Positions 58,551-64,000 of a DNA stretch of 64,000 nt are shown one piece after another (the stretch's first letter is position 1; each line of letters begins with the position of its first letter). The position numbers were made by a program, and so were the translations under genes. The stretch is from the NCBI GenBank assembly GCA_003260075.1, contig QLIY01000083.1, positions 115,968 to 179,967 on the forward strand. The letters are read 5' to 3'. The stretch is from Phallusia mammillata (Eukaryota; Chordata; Ascidiacea; Phlebobranchia; Ascidiidae). The notes under the pieces were generated by a model. It worked only from the letters and a program-made list of their open reading frames with translations, was not told the DNA's origin and searched no databases.

Positions 58551-61500
58551 TCATCCATCCCCAGGTGGAGGAGTGTACCATCCGTTTTTTTCATGAATCT
58601 GAACTAGTTTGTGGAAGGATTGTTGTGCTCGCGACAAGCTATACGATGACTGTAAGACAAAAGCATTTAGTTTTCACAGCTAACACTTTTCCTGGAAATA
58701 TCCACTTAATGAAAGCTATTCACTAAGTGGAGCTAATTTGATGCTGTTCGAACCGACAGAATGGAAAAGAAACTGTCCACAACGTCTAACCACTAAGCAG
58801 ATGACACTTTTTATGTACACAATGAATGGTAAAACAGATGTTGTAATGCCTATAAATATCCATTGTTTTTACATAGTTTTATCACTCTATTGGTGTGGTT
58901 TGTAGTCGCACAGGCTTGTTATTACTGTGTTTGGGGGGGGGGGAAAGAAACTGTCCACAATGTCTAATCACTAAGCAGATGACACTTTTTATGTACACAA
59001 TGAGTGGTAAAACAGATGTTGTAATGCTTATAAATATCCATTGTTTTTACAAAGTTTTATCGCTCTATTGGTGTGGTTTGTAGTCGCACAGGCTTGTTAT
59101 TACTGTGTTTGTTTGTTTTTTGTGTTACAGATGATTTTGTTGCTTTCAAGAGAAAATAAGTACCATTACCCTGATGAAGGTGCTCACATAGGACGTTGAA
59201 AGGTTAGTTATTTAAAATAAAACTGCTGGATGAGCAAAATTTGTTTGTGTAACACTTTTTGGCAAGGTATACTTACACTAGGAGCACTAAACTCAATTTT
59301 GGCTTTGCCTTTAACAAGTGTTGCCATGATTTGCATAATAAGGGACTCGATGGAATAAGCACTGCTCCATCCCTGCTTGGTTAACAGTTCCATACAGATA
59401 GCTCCCCCAGCAAGCACAAACCTACAACAGAAAGCAGTAAAACTTAAAAAGTGGAATAATATTAAGCTGCAGACAATGTACACTGTTTCGTTCTATAAGG
59501 TCTCATCAGTGCAGCTGGTGATGAGAGATCGAGCGTATGAGCTAATGTAGCCCCTTATGGCAATCCAGTTTGTTGGGAGAATCAAGCTAAAAAGCAAACC
59601 CTCACCAACCTGTTCAATGCCAAAAGTTGCACTGATGAGAACCTGCCTTGTAGGTCGAAACAGTGTGCACATTCTGCAGCTTACAATGTATTTACTATGT
59701 ACTCCATGCTTTTATATAAGAATAATATTACACATAAATCCAGTAAACTGCATAAATTGTTTAATGGGGGGGGGGCATTGACTCCATGCTTTTATAAAAG
59801 AATAATATTACACATAAATCCAGTAAACTGCATAAATTGTTTAATTATGTAGAGATTGTAAATCCTAAGTGTAAAAAATGTCCAGACTCCAGATACTTGC
59901 ACAATCTGGTTAAATTCATAAAATAGATTGAAAATTTGGTGAAACATTAACCAGATTTTTGTGTTTTTGTTAGACTTTTAACATCACATAAAAGTAAATT
60001 TACATATATATTCCAGGTTACATATATATTTAGAGAATAAGATAACATTGAGAAAGGATTTTTTGTTCAGGGTTGCCATTTCACATTCATTGTAACTTAT
60101 TCAATAATTTTTCCGTTATAGATGGACCATTTGTTATAATTACCCTATATACGGCTTCAAAACCTGTATTTTAGCATAAATCCTTACACAAACAGAACCT
60201 CATGGGTTTATTTGCATATTGCAGACAATGACAATAAGGCATGACTAAACCATAGTTCGCCAAGCCCATTAATGGCGTAATTCCGAATCAGCCGGTCACC
60301 AAGCATTCCTATATGGCAAGATCCAGGCTAGAAAAAAAAGCCCATGATGGGAATCCACCTTTTCTGGGACACAATCAGCCCGGTGTACTGTGATTTATAT
60401 ATGAGTGTGCCAAGATCGCTGGGCTGCATCAACGCTTCAGGTCAAATGTTTATCAATATTCATCACTTATTGCAAACAAAGAAGAGCTTAATGCAACTTA
60501 AATTGAATTTCGTTGCTTAGATACTTTTCAGCTTTGTAAGATGTGTACCTGACGGGGGGGGGGCTTTCTGGGACACAATCAGCCCGGTGTACTATGATTT
60601 ATATATGAGTGTGCCATGATCGCTGGGCTGCATCAACGCTTGAGGTACGATCCCAATTATGAATTTAAGTTTATCTAACCTAGGGCATAAATTTTCCAAA
60701 AGTTTTTCAACAAAATTAGTGTCAAATGTTTATCAATATTCATCACTTAGCAGACAACATTTATCAATATTCATCACTTAGCAGACAACAAAAAACAGCT
60801 TAATGAAACTTCAATGGAATTTCGTTGCTTAGATACATTTAGGTTTTACAAGATGTGTACCTGACTATATTATCATCATAAATTTTACAAACCAAAAAAG
60901 AAAAAATATATCTAAAAGCACCGATTAAAAACAACAGTTCAAATTTTGTTAATTCAAGTTTACAAAAACATGGGGTCATTCTTCATTCAGATTTTAAGAT
61001 ATATATATATCACCTTTATAGCATCATCAGTATCTAGGGGGGGGGGTTATTACCACCATAAAATTTAAAAACCAGAAATGCAAGAGCTATCTAAAAGTGC
61101 TAATTGAAGACAGCAGTTCAAATTTTGTTATTTCAAGTTTATGAAAAAATTAAGTCATTCGTCATTTAGATTTTAAGATATATATATATCACCTTTATAG
61201 CATCATCAGTATCTAAAAGCAAGTGCAATCACATAATGTCGGTAAATATGTATGCAAAAAGATGGGAGATTCAATTTTCAAGTTTAAAAGAGAAGTATAG
61301 CAAATTTTGTTTCTTACAATTTTTTTGTAATCAATTTAAACTTTTTTTTAATGCAACCTACCCTCCACTCAGTATGGGACAAACAACTCTGACAAAGGGA
61401 GGATCAAAAGGAAAGGAGTCACGAAATGTGATGCTAATGATTACCGAACCATGTCCACCTCCTGCCTTCAACTTATTAAGGTCCTTAAACAGCGTACTGT

Positions 61501-63720
61501 CCGGGTCCACTTTGAGGATTTGTACATGCCACTCATATAGACTGTCATTGACCAATTCAACGCTGTAACAACCTAAACATAAAGTTTTTTTAAAAAAAAG
61601 TGTTATTAAACAATTTTTTTTTGGTAAATGACAAGTTTAATTTGTAGAAAATGAATCAATTAATTTAATATGCTTGTGAGTGATATTTATTTTAATTTAC
61701 AGTTTTACATTTATCAAATGTTAAGTTTAAAAATAAAAACTCCTTTATAATGGAAACAATCCATTTACACACAATGCATGTTAGAATCCATAAATATGAC
61801 GCACAATCATACTTCATCCTTTATCATCTCTCTGTTCAAGAACATGGAAACCAACTGGCTACACCAGCCAATACAGTTTATGTTATAACATCAGTTGCAC
61901 TGACAAAACCTTATAGGTCTAAACCATATGCAGTGTCTTAAGCTTGAGTATCATTAATTGACTTCATGCTTTTATATGTCATTGATATTCTCGAAATAAT
62001 ACCAGCAGCTATGTATTGTGTGGCAAAATCCCGTCCAGTTATAAAATTGGATAGCATCGAAACTAAAATAGCTGTACCTTTCTTTAAACTGTCGGACTTG
62101 TAGATTGCTTTCAGTTCCTTAAGCAAACGATCTGAAGCCTGGACAGATCCTGATACCCTTCCCTGAAAAACAAATATACAATTGATTTGAGTTCTAAATT
62201 ATGCAGCAACAGTTACTTTGTCGTAACCACAAAAGTGGTCTAGAGCAGTGCTCTTCAACCTTTTTTGGCTTGGTGAACCCTTAAAGTTGTTGTGACGTAC
62301 TCATGCACCCTGTTTACTTAAAAGGTAAACTGAGGTAAAAAGTGACATGAAAAATTATTATGCATATCAACATGTCAATTAAACCGAGCGGAGCTGCCGA
62401 AGTATTACACACTGTCATGAGACTTTTGACGTAAATTAACGTCAATCCGCACTGTACAAAAAACGTCTTTTGACGTAGATATACGTCAGCCGCACTGAAA
62501 GTGTTAGACATCAACATTTAAAAAAATACATTAGTTGAAACTTCATTTATACATTAGTTGAAACCTATATTTTTTTAATATCCGGAAAGTCAAATAATAA
62601 TGGTTCATTAAAAGTTTGTGATGTACTCTTGTATACCTTTTTGTACTGGTGCACCCCATGCATATTTTGGTGCACTCTAGGGTGCACCGTGCACACTGGT
62701 TGAAGAGCACTGGTCTAGAGAAAATCTAATTTTGTTTGAATAAAACTGGTTATTCTAATAGTGCAGGATATGTAATACAAAATTAACAGCTTCCACACAA
62801 GACCTTTTAAGTGATCTATACAAGGAAGCTGAATGCCTAATTGGCCTGAAAACATATACAGTATATTCAAGAAGTGAATAGTGAGAAATTGACTTAGTAA
62901 CTGTTACCATGAATTGTGTTGTTAGTGAACTACCACATTGGTGTAATCTGTAACATTAGCCATACAACTTTACCAAATGAGTTTTTGCCTGTTATGTAAG
63001 TTTAATTGTTTTTGGTGGGCAGCAGCGAAAGGCGTCCATTACAAAGACATGTGGCCAGTGGTGGAATTCAGCTGGTAAGCACAGGTCCACAGAACCGTTT
63101 CACAAAATTTTCTGAGATCAGCGAACTGTTAGCATTACTGGTTGACAAAAAATTTGAATCCCACCACTGCATATGGCCAATACTCACATCGATGTAGTCT
63201 TTTCTTTGATTCTGTTTTATTCTTGCCAGGACTGCAAGGTTTTCTGTACCAATATCTGATGTTTCTTTTCGTGCTTCTTCCGTTTCAGCAGCGACATCAG
63301 CCTCCAAAGTGGCATCATCCTATAGAGGAAAAAAACGGTTTTACAAATTGTAAACAAAATTGCAAAAAAAATGTCCAAGTTGTTTAATGTCAGTCTTTAC
63401 ACTCTGTTTTTGATGGAACATATTGTCTTGTATGGTGTGAAAGTTGGAAGGTATATGCACAGCTTTTATAGCCATCCATTGTATTATTTCACTCTTTTTG
63501 ACTAAGATTAATGGACTGCAATTAGTCATGTTTTTGTCTTGAAAATTGTAACCCTGAATGCAGACCTATGAAACTAGGCAGACCTAGGTATGAAACTAGG
63601 AGTGTCATAGAAGCCACAACAAAGGATTTATAAACAGCAGTGTAAGAGACTCTGTTGATCAAAAATTACCTCGTCTTCATCTTCTTCTTCGGAGCTTGAT
63701 ATGTCCACTGGTGCAATTGA
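58551..63720 (-). CDS. UBE2Q: UBE2Q-type ubiquitin-conjugating enzyme E2, C-terminal 240 residues
   Basis: Carries activated ubiquitin on a cysteine for transfer with E3 ligases. Exons 5' to 3': 63670-63720, 63188-63319, 62078-62162, 61362-61572, 59277-59421, 58551-58649; 723 bases, all phases consistent, stop at 58551-58553. Acidic stretch [10 protein letters not shown] precedes the UBC fold, as in vertebrate UBE2Q. Then [73 protein letters not shown] and [20 protein letters not shown], whose Cys is the predicted active site; this family has GGAICMELL in place of the usual HPN-Cys context. Ends [20 protein letters not shown] then TPPPGDG. The N-terminal RWD-like part is beyond base 64000. 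Paralogue (Q1 or Q2) not assignable. Confidence 0.95.
58753..59112 (+). repeat. Intronic duplication about a G run (58933-58943)
   Basis: About 175 bases (aaagaaactgtccacaa ... tattactgtgttt) repeated with several SNPs inside the last UBE2Q intron. Confidence 0.8.
59161..59240 (+). repeat. Third copy of the dispersed repeat
   Basis: accctgatgaaggtgctcac, then ataggacgttgaaagg and aaaataaaactgctggatga. CTGATGA is intact at 59171-59177 but GAAAC has become GAAAG. Confidence 0.5.
59465..59685. repeat. Inverted pair of hammerhead-like core motifs
   Basis: On the minus strand, CTGATGA (59509-59503) and GAAAC (59489-59485) enclose a short stem II, gaccttatagaac. On the plus strand, CTGATGA (59632-59638) and GAAAC (59657-59661) enclose gaacctgccttgtaggtc, which can form a 4-5 bp hairpin. 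Both are followed by similar tails (cagtgt...ctgcagctt), so the element ends are inverted repeats about 220 bases apart. The spacing and core match hammerhead ribozymes, but a clear cleavage site in stem-III context is not identified. Confidence 0.55.
59697..59845 (+). repeat. Duplication about a G run (59766-59775)
   Basis: About 69 bases (gactccatgcttttata ... ataaattgtttaat) on both sides in a UBE2Q intron. Confidence 0.8.
60360..60865 (+). repeat. Duplication about a G run (60554-60563) with a small tandem repeat inside
   Basis: The two copies share tttctgggacacaatcagcc through to agatgtgtacctgac, but the right copy is longer. It contains a 32-base unit, tttatcaatattcatcactt plus agcagacaaca, twice in tandem (about 60727-60790). 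Confidence 0.72.
60872..61215 (+). repeat. Duplication about a G run (61037-61046)
   Basis: Both copies end with gatatatatatatcaccttta and a catcatcag that on the minus strand reads CTGATGATG, a decayed hammerhead-family motif. In a UBE2Q intron. Confidence 0.75.
62246..62712. mobile_element. hAT-type MITE with two TGACGT palindromes
   Basis: Ends cagtgctcttcaacc and ggttgaagagcactg; perfect target duplication gtctagag (62238-62245 and 62713-62720). Inside are two 18-base palindromes, tgacgtaaattaacgtca and tgacgtagatatacgtca (about 62430-62490), each followed by a similar ccgcactg tail. In a UBE2Q intron. Confidence 0.85.
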
Positions 63721-64000
63721 CTGACATGCGACAAATAACAAAAAAACAGATTAACAGAAATCATTTAATTTACTGATTTTTTACTGTACAGTAGAAATAC
63801 ATCGATATGTTGTTTTTTTCCGGCCAATACTGATACTAACTAGAAGGGTGGCTTAGCACATATTGCCATTGCATATACATTATAACCTACTTTAAAACAT
63901 TACTATATTTCCTACACTTATTTTATAATGGGTCCCATATTATCTACTGTCTTTATAACATTGGTTGTTTCTGCAGGCAGAAACTCATGGGTCCCCACAC
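63721..64000. other. UBE2Q intron running to the window edge
   Basis: A good acceptor (tgtcag) borders the exon at 63720; beyond it the sequence is AT-rich with no clear upstream coding exon before base 64000. Confidence 0.5.

Overview
This is animal (eukaryotic) DNA: AT-rich, intron-rich, with short exons (about 25-440 bases) joined by GT-AG introns of roughly 100-5000 bases, and crowded with small DNA transposons and tRNA-derived repeats. Gene content (semaphorin, tudor protein, PACSIN/syndapin, UBE2Q) fits an invertebrate deuterostome. A tunicate such as an ascidian is my best guess, but nothing in the window proves it. All four genes lie on the minus strand. I built their exon models by hand, requiring conserved protein sequence plus matching intron phase at nearly every junction.

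Layout. (1) 1910-12828: 5' part of a semaphorin: signal-peptide exon plus five sema-domain exons; the rest lies before base 1. One of its introns needs a GC donor. (2) 12829-25311: about 12 kb with no gene that I can support, holding a CRE/E-box-bearing upstream region of the semaphorin, several locally duplicated blocks and the 5' half of a tRNA-Asp. (3) 25312-41665: about 30 exons of a large protein with an N-terminal B-box-like zinc-finger pair, a coiled coil, a tudor domain in extended-tudor context, long acidic linkers and a C-terminal CCHC zinc knuckle. This suggests a germline/piRNA-type tudor protein, but I cannot name an orthologue. (4) 44465-54704: a complete PACSIN/syndapin gene, 10 coding exons, 445 residues (F-BAR, two NPF motifs, SH3). 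(5) 58551-63720: the C-terminal 240 residues of a UBE2Q-type ubiquitin-conjugating enzyme; its N-terminus lies beyond the window.

The most striking non-genic signal is about 40 runs of pure G (9 to 73 bases), always G on the plus strand and never C. Most sit exactly between two near-identical neighbouring copies of 60-500 bases. Three single Ns mark the same kind of join. One G run cuts a tRNA-Asp gene in half and another replaces the middle of a transposon whose sister copy shows what should be there. I read these as assembly joins of unmerged overlaps or haplotypes, so duplicated exons at these joins should not be taken as real.

Real biology beyond the genes: at least ten hAT-type MITEs, many with intact 8-bp target duplications; pogo/Tigger-like MITEs with TA duplications; a tRNA-derived SINE; and a scattered family carrying hammerhead-ribozyme core motifs. 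One member sits in the loop of a long near-perfect palindrome at 34376-34605, and another locus has two cores facing each other at 59465-59685.
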